Numbered from the stretch's first letter, positions 36,083 to 46,668 are shown. The stretch is 64,000 nt of DNA from Palaemon carinicauda (GCF_036898095.1 NC_090728.1:87138935-87202934); one strand, 5' to 3'. Notes: generated from the letters alone by a model not told the origin. Numbers and translations: made by a program.

Positions 36083-36674
36083 CTGTATATATATATGGGT
36101 TATGGAAAAAATCCGCTAAGTGGTGAATCCGCGATGGTCGAACCGCGAAGTAGCGAGGGTTCACTGTATTGGTTTTTTATCAATTTGTTAATTTCCCTCT
36201 GAGGGTGTGGATTGGATAGATGGGTGATAACTCTATAGGCTAGTTCCCACTCCCGGGTCTTCCCTAATTGAGGTTATCAACCTATTATTATAGTCCTCGG
36301 GTTGCTATACTCTTGCTCATTAATCGATGCGTCTATTGCTTAAACTATTAAGTTTACCCGTACCGTTTCCTTCTAATTGGCCATTTCTATGCGGAGATAT
36401 AGGAGCGACGGTTCTTTCCATGAGCACACCAACCCCCTCTTTGGGCCTATAGCAACTGACTCTAAGGAGGCTATTTATTCCAATCTAACATCGTTTAGTA
36501 GGGGAATGGACATTTCGTACTTTTTCTCCTTTCTCACCAACTGCATTTACACACAATTTGGGGATTACTATTCCCTCAATTGTCAGCATGAAATGTTAAT
36601 AACATATTTCTTTCAGATTTTGGCGACGGTTAGAGGACGTAGTACTTATTTAAACTTTTTTCTCCTTACAGGAG

Positions 36675-37022
36675 ATGCACTGTAAAGTGCAGATTTGTGC
36701 CAGGACTGTGAGGCATCCTTGCGGTCTCGATACTTGCCACACACATGCGAAGTGTCGGATGATGAAGGGTCCAGTCTCGTACTGGGACCATCAGGATTGC
36801 AGTATTTCTAAGGACCTACTTCCCCCCGGATGGGTCTCGAAGGGTACCTCCGATGACTACGGCATGTTCTTCCCACAGTCCCTTCGCACCTGGGTAAGAG
36901 GATTAAAGAAAAACTTGGATCCGGAGGACCCTTACCTCCCCTCTAACGAGTGGAAGGATATCCTCTTCCCCAAGGCGGCACCTGATTCGGTTTTGGGCTA
37001 CTTTAAGCCCAACCCCTCCTAA
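36675..37022 (+). pseudogene. D2 ORF1 (gag-like) N-terminal fragment
   Basis: Begins with a Cys/His-rich stretch (CKVQICARTVRHPCG...CHTHAKC) comparable in position, not sequence, to the N-terminal Cys cluster of D5 ORF1. It continues with an acidic, tryptophan-containing region (FFPQSLRTWVRGLKKNLD). It probably encodes the structural protein of this DIRS subfamily. A stop and frameshifts separate it from the next piece. Confidence 0.5.
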
Positions 37023-37498
37023 CGGTCTGGCTACAGGCTGACAAAGCGTTGGGTACGATGGGCCTAGACTCCGAGAGGATGTCTACAGTCTCCTCTCTCT
37101 CCCCGGGAAAGGAATCAGCTCTCCTTCCACGGTGGAGTTTGATGAAGAATCCCTCCCTTCGGTGGATTACTCTTAACTGGCCGAGGGGGATGAGGCAAGT
37201 TTGGGGATCATCAAGGATTCAGTGGTGTCTACCACTTTAGCTCCCACTACGATAACAGCCTCCCTGTCTACGGTGACAATTACTTCTTCTGGGACGGGAG
37301 CTGTTCCTGCCCTTTTTCTCCCACCATCTCCTGCTGGGCTCATGGAGCCCCTCAGTTCCTGAGTACCTCGAGTACTACAATGGGTCCGGTACTTATGGAT
37401 ACCATGAAAGCCTTCATGGAGGGAATTAGCAATACCAGCTGATGATGTTCAAGGCCTCATGTGAAGAGATCCAGGTCTTGAAAAAGCAAGAGTAGTCG

Positions 37499-38092
37499 AT
37501 GAGGGATAAGGTCTTGCCCTCCCAGCTACCTTATTGCACACAGCAAAATCTTTGGAGGTATGCCAGGCGCGCTGTGCTCTCAGAGGGCATCCTCCACATT
37601 GGCGAAGGGCTGGGTTCCAGACCGGTGGTGGATCTGGACTTTTACCCTGACATTGATGCCAACCCCTTTCACTATGTGAGGCTAGCTGAGGGGATTCCGT
37701 TGAGGGATGATAACATCCCTAAGAAATCGACCCTCCTGGAACACACACGGGCCCAACACCTGGCCGTGAAAGAGATGAAGACGGCAGGGTGTATCAATAC
37801 ACAGGTTGGCGCCTTCAGTAAGAGGTTGGCCACCTTTGTGGCTCCGGACAAAATGGTCTTCTTTGCCTCGAAGAGCTACGCGGCAGTGGAGAAAGCTATC
37901 TGTGAGGGTAAGCTTCTTCCAGCTTTGGAAGAGTCCAAACTGGTCTCACTTGTCTTACCATATGATGCTGACCACTGGACCGATGTCCAGTTTACTGTTG
38001 CTGAGGATAAACTGGATAAGGATGCGGCCGGCCGCCAGTTTAATGAGAAGCTGCCCAGGATTCCCGAAAACCTTCTTAAGGCAGAGCTGTAG
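37499..38092 (+). pseudogene. D2 ORF1 middle fragment
   Basis: A 197-codon frame with no known enzymatic motif (e.g. RPVVDLDFYPDIDANPFHYV, GAFSKRLATFVAPDKMVFF). It lies between the N-terminal gag piece and the basic C-terminal piece, in the gag position of a DIRS element. Its start is not an ATG-defined gene start but a point after a stop. Confidence 0.45.
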
Positions 38093-38134
38093 GCCAGAGA
38101 AAGGTTGTCAGCGTCGATTTCTCTGTAGTATTTC

Positions 38135-38529
38135 ATGGAAATGATGATCGGGAATTTTACAGATGCCTCAGTCTTTACCTTGTTGGCGAAGACTCATCTC
38201 GCCACCTTTATGAAGGACCTTTATGCTTCCTGTCAGGCCCGTAGAACATGTAGAGAGCATGTACTTTCCACAGCTATCATCTACCACGAGCCGAAACGTT
38301 TCATCACCTCTAGCATCTGGGGAAAAGACCTGTTTCCTTGGAAGGTTGTGAAGGAGGTTACGGATAAGGCTGTCGCAGAGCACAAGCGCCTTTTCCAGAA
38401 GTGGGGGATCTCCTTGAAGAGGAAGTTCACCCCTGGGAGAGGCTCACAACCCAAGAGGTCTCGCAAACCGACCTATCATCGAAAGTTGTTTGCTCCTCTC
38501 CATGCCGCTATTCCTCAGACTGTCTACGT
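38135..38529 (+). pseudogene. D2 ORF1 C-terminal fragment, cut by an insertion
   Basis: The peptide ends in a basic region (KRKFTPGRGSQPKRSRKPT), as expected for the nucleic-acid-binding tail of a gag. At 38529 the frame runs into an unrelated insert. The continuation (gtctacgctgtgctc...) resumes at 40313 with a repeated GTCTACG. The original frame then ends soon after. Confidence 0.5.
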
Positions 38530-40312
38530 ATTTGTGGATTTTTATTTATCGTCTTGTACATATCTATTCATATATAAATATCAAAATACTAAATTTTAAT
38601 GGTGGTATCAGAGTGCCATACGCGTTTGATACGTGAACATCATCACCGTCCACGTCCAACCAGGCAGTCACTCCAGCTGTACTGCCCCAGTGGGAAACAC
38701 TGTCTGCAATTTGTTCGCCTTATATAGATAAGTTGATGCATTTATACCTGTATAGTGATTTCGAATGTGCTACATAGGTTGCACTCAGTCTTTGTTTCTT
38801 TAAAATTCTTAATTACTCACGAAAAAGTGGTATGCCGACAATAGAAACCGAGTACTTCCCTTCCTGACGAAGTATTGAAGCACAGTATGTCAGTGGATGA
38901 TAGCCTATCACAGTGTTCATAATTGAGGCTTCTAAACCCACATGTTACCCCCCACTATATTTAAAGAGAGAGATGGGCAAGGGAAGAGGAAGAGAAGGAG
39001 AGGGGCCAGGGAAGGAGGAGGGGCTACTTTTCAGGCCCTCTCCTCCTACATTTTCCTCTTTGCCCTTGCCACCCTTTCCTTGCTCCTCTTCCCCCTTCCA
39101 CGTCTTTCCATGCCCCTTCTCCTCCTGGTTCTTTTTTTACCCCTCCCCTCATCCCCTCCTCCTTCTTGTCCCCCTCCCCTCCCCTTTGAGATTTCCTTGC
39201 TACCTCCCCTTCCTCTCCTCCTCTTCACCCATCCCCTTCCTTTTTATTTGCCTCTTGTGAGTTTGTGTTGTTTTTATTGATATTTCATTTATTGTGTTAT
39301 TAGATATGTAATTTTATTTGTATGCGGCGCTGGTCACTTGGTCGAAAAGGTCATTGTCTTGGCGGTTGTTTAGAGATTTGGAGGATTTTATGTCGCTGGT
39401 TTTTGAGGTTGTTGTTTTGGCAGTTGTTTAGATTTGGAGGATTTTATGTCGTTGGTTTTTGAGGAGGTTGTTTTGGTGTTTGTTTAGAGATTTGGAGTAT
39501 TGTATATGGTTGGTTTTTAAGGTTATTGTTTTGGCGAGATTTGGAGTGCTGTATATCATTGATTTTTTTTCGTTTTCTGCTTCGTCTTATTTACTGCGAT
39601 TTGCAAATATATTACAGCTCTTTTCCTTGTTACTCCTTCCTTGACCCCTCCCCTCCTCTCTACACCTCCTCCTCCTTGCTCCTTGCCCCTTCACTTTCCT
39701 TACTACCTACCCTCTTTCCTTATTACTCCTTGTCATCTTTCCTTGTCTCCGTCCCCACCTCTTTCCTATTCTCTCAACCATCCTTCTCTTTCGTTGTCCC
39801 CTTCGTCTTCTCTTTCATTGGTCCCTATCCCCTCTTTTCTCCTTGGACCCTTCCCCTCCTCCTTGGCCGACTGCCATCAAAACACAAAACAGAAATCGGC
39901 TGCAACCTGAACATGATTTGAGGGTAGCACTTTTTAAGACTGAACCACGAATAGAGAAATTTAGCAGCATGATCCAGGCCCAAGGCTCCCATTAAAATCA
40001 GTTTACCATTTAACAGAAAACATTTATACTTTTAGTTTATTTTTGTGGAATGTGACCAAATATTATTCAGATATAGGGTTTTTGATCAATATTAAACATT
40101 AAAATATATAATGCTATAATAAAATTTAATGATAATTTTGTCTTTTCCAACCTTATAGTACCTCTCTTATAGAAGGATATCTACTGTCCTTTACTTTTAC
40201 AGCCAACAACTAGTAATATAAAATAATATATATACAACTAAACTAGTGGGGTCGCGGTCATGGCTTGAGGTGCATGATTGGGGTCACCTGAAAAAAAGGT
40301 TGGGAACCACTG
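38530..40312. mobile_element. hAT-like insertion in D2 ORF1
   Basis: The right end, read on the minus strand, is CAGTGGTTCCCAACCTTTTT, a classic hAT-type terminus. GTCTACGT (38522-38529) and GTCTACGC (40313-40320) flank the insert, fitting an 8-bp hAT duplication with one change. The left end (ATTTGTGGATTT) is not a good inverse, so the left terminus is degenerate or altered. The interior has no transposase. It contains pyrimidine-rich tracts (39030-39250 and 39635-39870), whose long frames are low-complexity. Confidence 0.6.
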
Positions 40313-40367
40313 GTCTACGCTGTGCTCTAACAAGCGGTGACACAGTCCACGCCCTTCAACCCTGTGT

Positions 40368-40910
40368 ATGAGTAAGAGTCGTCTTCCTTTCGATTTCCCA
40401 AGAAAGAAAAAGGGGGCAGAGGCCGCCCTGACAGAGGAGGCAAGTCCAGGGGTCGTGGACATCGAGACGGCAGGGGAGGAAGAGGTTCACCTCCTCAACA
40501 CAAACAATGAAGGTCTCCCCGTAAGGGGACGGCTGGCCTTGTTCAAGGACTGTGGGTCTTTCAGTCCTTGGGCACAGAGCGTCATTTCCAACGGCGTGGG
40601 TTGGAAGTGGAAACAAAGGCCATCAAAGCTCAGGAGATTCTTCCAGAAAACAACACCTCATCTGGAACAATATGTACAAGACCTTGGATTTCTTCTCCTG
40701 GCGGGTATTGGTTCCATACGCCTTACCTACAATGCCTCCTTCAGTTTCGGGTTCCTTAGGGTTCCCGACACTAGACTCGGTGATTTTCCATTTGCGGAGG
40801 GCGGTCCTTTGGTCCTTATTGCCTCCTTGTCGGACCATCATGCTTGTCAATATTGCCTCCGAACTGTTCTGGGATATTTAGTTGAGAGTGATACCTATGC
40901 CTTGACGGAG
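40368..40910 (+). pseudogene. D2 RT ORF, N-terminal fragment
   Basis: Frame with GRLALFKDCGSFSPWAQSVI and NGVGWKWKQRPSKL, then a block ending HLEQYVQDLGFLLLAG. This resembles the segment before the polymerase fingers in DIRS Pol (compare GARLKNYWQAWENRGADAQ in D5). The polymerase, RNase H and YR domains do not follow; the element jumps to its ICR at 40998, so it has a large internal deletion and cannot move by itself. Confidence 0.55.
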
Positions 40911-40997
40911 TAATCCTGTACTGTAAGAGCATTTCGGTATTGGGACCTCTTTCTTTGAGGCTTCCTACCGAGTCATAGGTAATTCTCTGGTACACTT

Positions 40998-41087
40998 CCA
41001 TCAGGACGACATGGCTCGAGCCCAAAACACGGATTTTGATGTAGGAAAAATCTATTTTTGGGTGAGATAGCCATGTCGTCCTGATGG
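40998..41087. repeat. ICR of D2
   Basis: A palindrome bounded by CCATCAGGACGACATGGC and its inverse. The centre joins the left-end piece (CGAGCCCAAAAC) to the right-end piece (CGGATTTTGATGTAGGAAAA). These equal the inverse of the D2 left and right termini placed side by side. Confidence 0.85.
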
Positions 41088-41099
41088 CCCAACTGTTAT

Positions 41100-41485
41100 G
41101 TTGTCCCTCCTCGATGCCTCGTCGGATGCCTCTTTTCACAGTAGTTACGCTGCTATGTGGAATTGCTTCATCAGAGACGAACAGTACTACGAGGGGAGAG
41201 AATATTCAACGGCTTCTCACCTATCCTTCTCCTTAGATTCCTAGACTGGGTTAAGTCTGTTGGGGGTGCAGATATCTATGGTTATCTACGGATACGTCCT
41301 TGATTATACACGATATCTTAGGATAGTCGTTCCGGGGTTAGACCCCTGTGATACCAGATGGTTATTCTCTTATAATATCACTCGCAGAAATATTATACAG
41401 AAGGAAGCTGCCGGAGGGACCTTCCATCAGGACGACATGGCTATCTCACCCAAAAATAGATTTTTCCTACGTCAAAATCCGTTTT
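41100..41485 (+). repeat. Right inverted terminal repeat of D2
   Basis: Inverse of the left ITR at 24141-24445, extended outward by ATCTCACCCAAAAATAG...CAAAATCCGTTTT. The right terminus is thus longer than the left one. Confidence 0.85.
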
Positions 41486-42336
41486 ACGATCTGCCCCCAT
41501 TATGTATGGGACAATACTTTCAAAAGATTCAGAGCCTTGAGACATTTAGCTTTTAAGTGTGGAATCCATGTAAACCTACAATCGAAAATCAATCCTAAAA
41601 ATTTAGCTTCACCTACACATGGGATCCGTTGACCTATCATGTATATATCTGGGTCTGGATGTACTCCCCGGATACGACAGAAATGTACAATAGTAGTTTT
41701 GCTTGTTGAAAACTTAAACTCAATCATATCAGCCCACTGAATAATTTTGTCCAATGCGAGTTGTAGTTTTCTCTCAACCATTGCCATTCTTGCTCCAGCA
41801 AATGATATGGAGAGATCATCCACAAATAGTGTTGAGAGAACATCCCGGGGAATGACTGAGAATATCCCATTACAGTAATTGCTAGTGCAAACAGGGTTAC
41901 ACTCAGCACACTACCCTGAGGAACTTCCTCTTCCTGACATTTACTCTCTGATAGAGTTTCCCCCACTCTCACTTGAAAAACTCTATGAGAAAGAAACGAT
42001 TGGATAAACAGTGGTAGGTCTCCTCTTATTCCTAATTCACGAATGGTTTTAAGGATACCATATCTCCATGTAGTATCATATGCTTTTTCAAGGTAAAAAA
42101 AGATGGTCATGTGGTGCTGTTTGGAAGCAAAGGCTTCACAAATAGAGGATTCCAGTCATATTAACACAGTTGTCGAGTGCATTTTTCTGAATCCACATTG
42201 AATGGGTGATAAAATACCCTTCTTTTCAAGGTACCACACCAGCCTTGCATTGACCATCTTCTCCATGATTTTACACAAACAAGATGTCAATGCAGTAGGA
42301 CGATAGTTTGCTGCTAAAAACTTGTCCTTACCCCTT
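41486..42336 (-). pseudogene. LINE C reverse transcriptase part (continued across D2)
   Basis: Continues copy C from 24140. Minus strand: a region with FFYLEKAYDTTWRYGILKTI (motif A with Asp replaced by Tyr), PQGSVLS (motif B), and LFVDDLSISFAG (motif C, intact Asp pair), then KIIQWADMIEFKFSTSKTT and KFLGLIFDCRFTW. Frameshifts split the segments. At 42336/42337 the RT region is joined directly to RNase H sequence of another copy (D), so LINE C is truncated there. Confidence 0.78.
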
Positions 42337-42977
42337 CAAGGAAATATAACATTCATTATTTCTCTCCTCTTTTTTTTTCAAATAAACTATCCCAATGCTG
42401 TTGCCAATTATTATAAATCAAATTCTTGATGCTAGATAAAAAATCATTACAGAGGATGGGATACCTTCTTGGTAGAAACTCAGCTGCAGCATTCTTTGCC
42501 AGTATATCAGCCTTCTCCTTTCCAGACACACACGTGTGCCGGAACTGTTATACCTCTAAGCCAAATAATGAAGAGCCACTCTAAAATCTTCAAAACTAAA
42601 GGGTTACTGGACTTAAAAATTTCTAAAGCTTGTAGGACACTTCTTGCATCACTAAAAAGGGCAAAATTGCCCTTCTCTTTTAACACTATTTTTTCATAAT
42701 GGTTAGTAGAGTAGAACCTCTACATACGATTGTTCCAACATCCGAAGTAAAATTCGATCAAATTTTCATCTCAACATCTGAAGTCATGCTCCAACATCCA
42801 ATGTAGATCTTGTTTACACCGGTAGACGGAAGCACGTCGGAGGGATGCCATTGAGCGTCGAGTCGGTCAGTTCTCTGTTCTCGTGTGCATTGAGTGGTTG
42901 TCCGCTGTTTGGTCTGTTATTAACAGTGCTTATTATCTTCCTTTTCACATGTTTAATTTTTGATTTTACGTATAATC

Positions 42978-43222
42978 ATGGGTCCTAACAAGCTTAGTTT
43001 TGGTACAGGTATTAGTAGTGGTGAGAAGAGGAAGAAGGCAATGATTTCATTAGAATTGAAGCAAGAAATTATAGAAAAACATGAGCGCGGTGTGCATGCG
43101 AGTGATCTGGATAAACAATATGGCCGGAATAGGTCTACAATATCGACGATCATCAAGCAGAAGGAAGCCATTAAAGCAGTCAAACCATCGAAGGGGATCA
43201 AAGGGAAGCACAGAAAACCAAG
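42978..43222 (+). pseudogene. Tigger 3 transposase N-terminal remnant
   Basis: Starts with ATG at 42978 (MGPNKLSFGTGISSGEKRKK) and covers the first helix-turn-helix to AIKAVKPSKGI, closely matching residues 1 to about 73 of Tigger 2. It then runs into KGKHRKP and a (GA)n tract encoding Arg-Glu repeats. The catalytic domain is missing. Confidence 0.8.
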
Positions 43223-43225
<3 letters not shown>

Positions 43226-43275
<50 letters not shown>

Positions 43276-43339
43276 GTTTATTGTCGAGCATGCAATAAAA
43301 CAAGCTGAATAAGTGAATCCTTAAAATAAGTTTTAAAAA

Positions 43340-43378
<39 letters not shown>

Positions 43379-43426
43379 CAGAATCCTATTTGAAGGCAGG
43401 CAAATCTGGTGAGTTTATCTGGTCTT

Positions 43427-43476
<50 letters not shown>

Positions 43477-43556
43477 TTTTTAAAACTTATTTTAAGGATT
43501 CACTTATTCAGCTTGTTTTATTGCATGCTCGACAATAAACATTCTCTCTCTCTCTG
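43226..43556. repeat. Long hairpin with GA/CT and unique arms
   Basis: A unique 71-bp arm (about 43275-43345, ATGTTTATTGTCGAGCATGC...) is exactly inverted at 43472-43542. Outside and inside these arms are complementary (GA)n/(CT)n tracts. The loop is about 57 bp (43375-43431). A transcript would fold into a near-perfect stem of over 130 bp. Confidence 0.9.
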
Positions 43557-44322
43557 TTCTTTTATTACAAAGAAGTGTCACGTGTAAGTGATGAAAATCA
43601 AAAATAAAAAAGAAAAATGTAAAAAAAAATATAAAATATAATTAAAAAAAAATGAATAAGGCAAGTTAGGTTAAAGTTCACGTAGCGCAAGTTAGAGTAA
43701 GTTACGGTACGTTAGCGCAGTCACCATCTCTACCTCCTCGCCGACCGTCCGTCTTCTCCTGCGTAGCAAATCCTACACCTGCGTTGGTCTGTCTCTAAGG
43801 TAAAGTGACAATAAAAACATTTTTTATATATTATTTCTTTATAATTATTCTTTTTTACATCTCTTATATAATGCAATTGTATTATTGTTATGTGAAATTA
43901 TGTGTAGTAATTTATTAAGGAGCTATCATAGGTTTTTGGGCTGTAGAACGAATTATACAAATTACAGTGTATTCTTATGGGAATATTTGCTCCAACATAC
44001 AATTGTTTTAACATACGAAGCAGGTGCTGGAACGAATTAAGATCGTATGTAGAGGTTCCACTGTATGCTCTATAGTTCGGCAGTAAATATACAGTAGCAG
44101 ATACTAGAGGAAGTGCACCATCACAATTAAAAGCATTACTATATGCTCCCAACTCATGACCAGCATCAGGTTTGGAGCCATCAGAATATATAAAAGTCGA
44201 TTCCCTACATTCTTCAATACGCTCCATAAAAAGAGACCTGATTTCTAAGCCAGTCATATTCTTTTTTTATACCAATAAATTATTTACAGAGATAATTTCC
44301 ATGGAGGGGTTGATGATTTCAA

Positions 44323-45127
44323 GGGAGCTCGCTGGCTAATGCTGTTTTTTAAGGAGAAGATTATGACATTCATACCACTTAATAAAGTGACTTAGGACAT
44401 CTCCAAACTGCATAGGATTTCGGCCTCCGACCTTCGGTTTAACGACACCAGGGCGAATTATCCTAAAAATGAGTGTTTTTCAAATTCTATCTCCTGCTTT
44501 GATAATTAATACTAAGACCTGGGATTACTACCCTATATAGACCTGATGTAGACCACCAATAAAATGAGAATTTTTGCTAGATACGAATTTTTCCATTATG
44601 GTGAAAAAAAAATAACTCTAAAAATTGGGGAAAAAAATTAAGATAAAAAATATGGAAAAAAAATTTAAAATAAGGGCAACATTTGTTCGTTTTATTGTGT
44701 TTTTCTAAGTTACATACCAAATTTCAGTGCTATATCTTCAAAACTAAAGGAGAAGATAGAATTTGAAGGTAAATTAGTAGTTTTGAAATAAGGGTGTTCA
44801 AAGTTTATCTTTGTATTTTTACAAAGACAATATTAATAAATCCTGATTATTATAAATGTTATGTTCTTTTTTGGATATCAGTAAACGAAAACAAAGTTAT
44901 TTATCATAATTTAATCATAAATGAAGATCCTTTAGCTCAATATCTTGCTTCTTTTGGCTCCTATGAGGCAAGGCAGCCGCTCCTCCATCGACATCACTCT
45001 CTCCCTATCTCTCTGCGTCACTACCAATATTACCCACTTCTGAACTCTTAATAGAGCAAATTTTCTTCTTCCTTATGTTAGCAAGATGTTGAAATTGTCT
45101 TTTCCTCAAAGAAATGATAAAATTCTT

Positions 45128-45158
<31 letters not shown>

Positions 45159-45355
45159 CGTAGAAATGAATGACTGTCAGTGGGCATTCAAAGTTTTTCT
45201 TTGTATTTTTCCAAAGACAATAATAATAAATGCTGATTATTAAGAATTTTACGTTCCTTTTTGGATACTAGTAGAAGAAAAAGTTATTTATCATAATTAA
45301 ATCATAAATGATCCTTTAGCTCAATATCTTGCTTCTTTTGGCTTGTGTCAGGCAA

Positions 45356-45418
<63 letters not shown>

Positions 45419-45948
45419 TGCATCACTACTGATATTACCCACTTCTGAACTCTTAAGAAAGTGAATTTCTTTCTTCCTTATGTTAGCAAGATGTTGAAAT
45501 TGTCCTTTTCTCTGTGAAATTATAAAATTCTTGCTGAAAACGAGAAAAACAAAAATAAAAATGAGTGAATGTCAGAGGTCAAACTCAAACGTGTACTCTC
45601 TATTAGGTTTGTGGTAGGACTGAAGGGTGAAGGGTGTAATTTACAGTGTAATATATCGTCTTGCGACTCGTGGTAGCTATACAGATGCCATTGTTCACAA
45701 TTTCTTTTACATTAAAATGTAATAATCATCAAAATTTATGATGACATTAGAAATACTGCATTTTCTTGTAGGGAACAATGTTTTTGGTTTATTGAGTTAC
45801 TTTTACTAATTACTCTGTAACTATGAAAGTAAGAGATATTTTGACAAAATATTTCTCTATTGCCATACGAAGCTCAGTGAATTTTTTCAGGATTTTTTGT
45901 TTTTCTTCTTATACCCCCATATACTGTATTGGCATTCTGGCCGGTCCC
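44323..45948. mobile_element. piggyBac-like non-autonomous element (TTAA)
   Basis: Ends GGGAGCTCGCTGGCTAATGC and the inverse of GGGGACCGGCCAGAATGCC, flanked by TTAA on the right and TCAA (a mutated TTAA) on the left. The paralogous LINE site has a single TTAA. No transposase is present. It contains a tandem duplication of about 390 bp. A second partial copy is at 59581-59858. Confidence 0.72.
44790..45580. repeat. About 390-bp tandem duplication
   Basis: The unit starting near 44792 (TTCAAAGTTTATCTTTG...) is repeated from about 45184 (TTCAAAGTTTTTCTTTG...). Shared blocks include CCTTTAGCTCAATATCTTGC, ACCCACTTCTGAACTCTTAA and CCTTATGTTAGCAAGATGTT. The first unit holds a poly(A) run (45130-45158) and the second a (CT)n run (45357-45416) at different places. 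Confidence 0.88.
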
Positions 45949-46096
45949 CTTAAATGGAAGTCCCTTATTTCTCGCTATATCAAAACGGTTAACTATTGTT
46001 TTACCCAAAAACCATAAGGTTGAGATTTAGGGTGGAATTTAAAATATGTACAATGCCTTACAAGGTTTGCAGTCTGATAGGCTAAAGAATTACAAT

Positions 46097-46577
46097 GAAA
46101 AGCTTTCATAATTCTGACCATCCTTTACATTCAGATCTTCTATAAAGGTACCATCCTGTTCATAATACTAGGTATACAGTCAATTCTAATAGTCATCCCT
46201 TCTCCATCATAAGGCTCAATACTACACATTATTCTAAAAGTTTTATTCTAGCTGTAACCAAGTTGTTGAATGATATTTCTAATCAGATACAGTGGATGAA
46301 TCGGTGAAACTTCTTAGGTTAAAACTTGCATAGCAAAAGATTTTATGCTGAACAGGCTGACATGTGATCTTTCATATAGTAGTTTATATATGAAAGATCT
46401 GTTTTTATATTGTTACTGTTCTTAAAATATATTTTTCTAATTGTTTCTTTCTTCTCATATAGTTTTTATTCCCTTTCCTCACTGGGCAATTTTTCACTGT
46501 TGGAGGCCATGGGCTTGCGGCATCCTGCTTTTCCAGCGAGGGAGTAACTTAGCTAGTGATAATAATAATAATAATAT
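46097..46577 (+). mobile_element. CR1/jockey-type LINE, 3' end fragment
   Basis: Matches the C-terminal and 3' UTR parts of the LINEs at 60898-61805 and 62200-62790: 'cataattctgaccatcctttac', 'tttattccctttcctcactgggc', and a final (AAT)n tail at 46557-46577. It is 5'-truncated and inserted in I-like LINE sequence. Confidence 0.72.
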
Positions 46578-46668
46578 ATACTCTTAAACCCAATTCTAGC
46601 ATCAGATTTGGAACCATCGGTATATATAAAAGTTGATTCCCTATGTTCTCCAACAGGTTCCATGAAAG
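46578..46668 (-). mobile_element. I-like LINE copy E, small RNase H fragment
   Basis: Ninety bases matching copy C at 23560-23655 (ATCAGATTTGGAACCATCGG...GTTCCATGAAA). Minus strand reads FIYTDGSKSDARIG. Bounded by the CR1-type tail and by the D3 right end. Confidence 0.7.

Larger units (their letters stand above)
32647..36166. mobile_element. MITE (CAGTGAACCCTCG family), copy 2, with nested Tigger 2
   Basis: The left end is AAGTGAACCCTCG (first base changed from C) after TA; the right end is GCGAGGGTTCACTG followed by TA. The left 400 bp are nearly identical to 8452-8860. The central TA microsatellite was the landing site of Tigger 2 (33103-35923). Without Tigger the MITE is about 700 bp, like copy 1. 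Confidence 0.85.
24141..41485 (+). mobile_element. Composite DIRS-like element D2 (about 17.3 kb with guests)
   Basis: The left end is GTTTTTTGGGCTCAAGCC and the right end CTACGTCAAAATCCGTTTT. The inner ends (24160-24440 and 41130-41420) are inverted copies of each other over about 280 bp. An ICR lies at 40998-41087. Between them are a gag-like ORF1 in pieces and the start of RT. The remaining RT, RNase H and YR are deleted. Guests are LINE B, a MITE with Tigger 2, and a hAT-like insert. The element splits LINE C; both flanks share only GTTTT. Confidence 0.8.
42709..44063 (+). mobile_element. Internally deleted Tigger copy 3
   Basis: Ends GAGTAGAACCTCTACATACG and the inverse CGTATGTAGAGGTTCCACTG, flanked by TA. 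It is the same subfamily as Tigger 2. The 5' UTR, the first part of the transposase and the 3' UTR remain, but most of the coding region is gone and replaced by GA/CT repeats and a hairpin. It is non-autonomous but keeps good TIRs. Confidence 0.85.
42337..46096 (-). mobile_element. I-like LINE copy D, RNase H region with two guests
   Basis: LINE sequence occupies 42337-42708, 44064-44322 and 45949-46096. It matches the RNase H and RT-end part of copy C. The guests are a Tigger derivative (42709-44063, at a TA) and a piggyBac-like element (44323-45948, at TTAA). In copy C both sites are present uninterrupted (TTAGTATGCC near 23485; CTTAAATGGAAG near 23750), proving the insertions. Too broken to function. 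Confidence 0.82.

Noticed and set aside
38560..38620. TGGTATCAGAG as a primer-binding site of an intact LTR retrotransposon
   Set aside because: No second LTR, polypurine tract or gag-pol follows; kept only as a side note on the hAT-like insert.
38913..39921. Several Pro/Ser/Leu-rich frames of about 90-130 codons
   Set aside because: Low-complexity frames from pyrimidine-rich tracts within the hAT-like insert; no conserved motif or start context.
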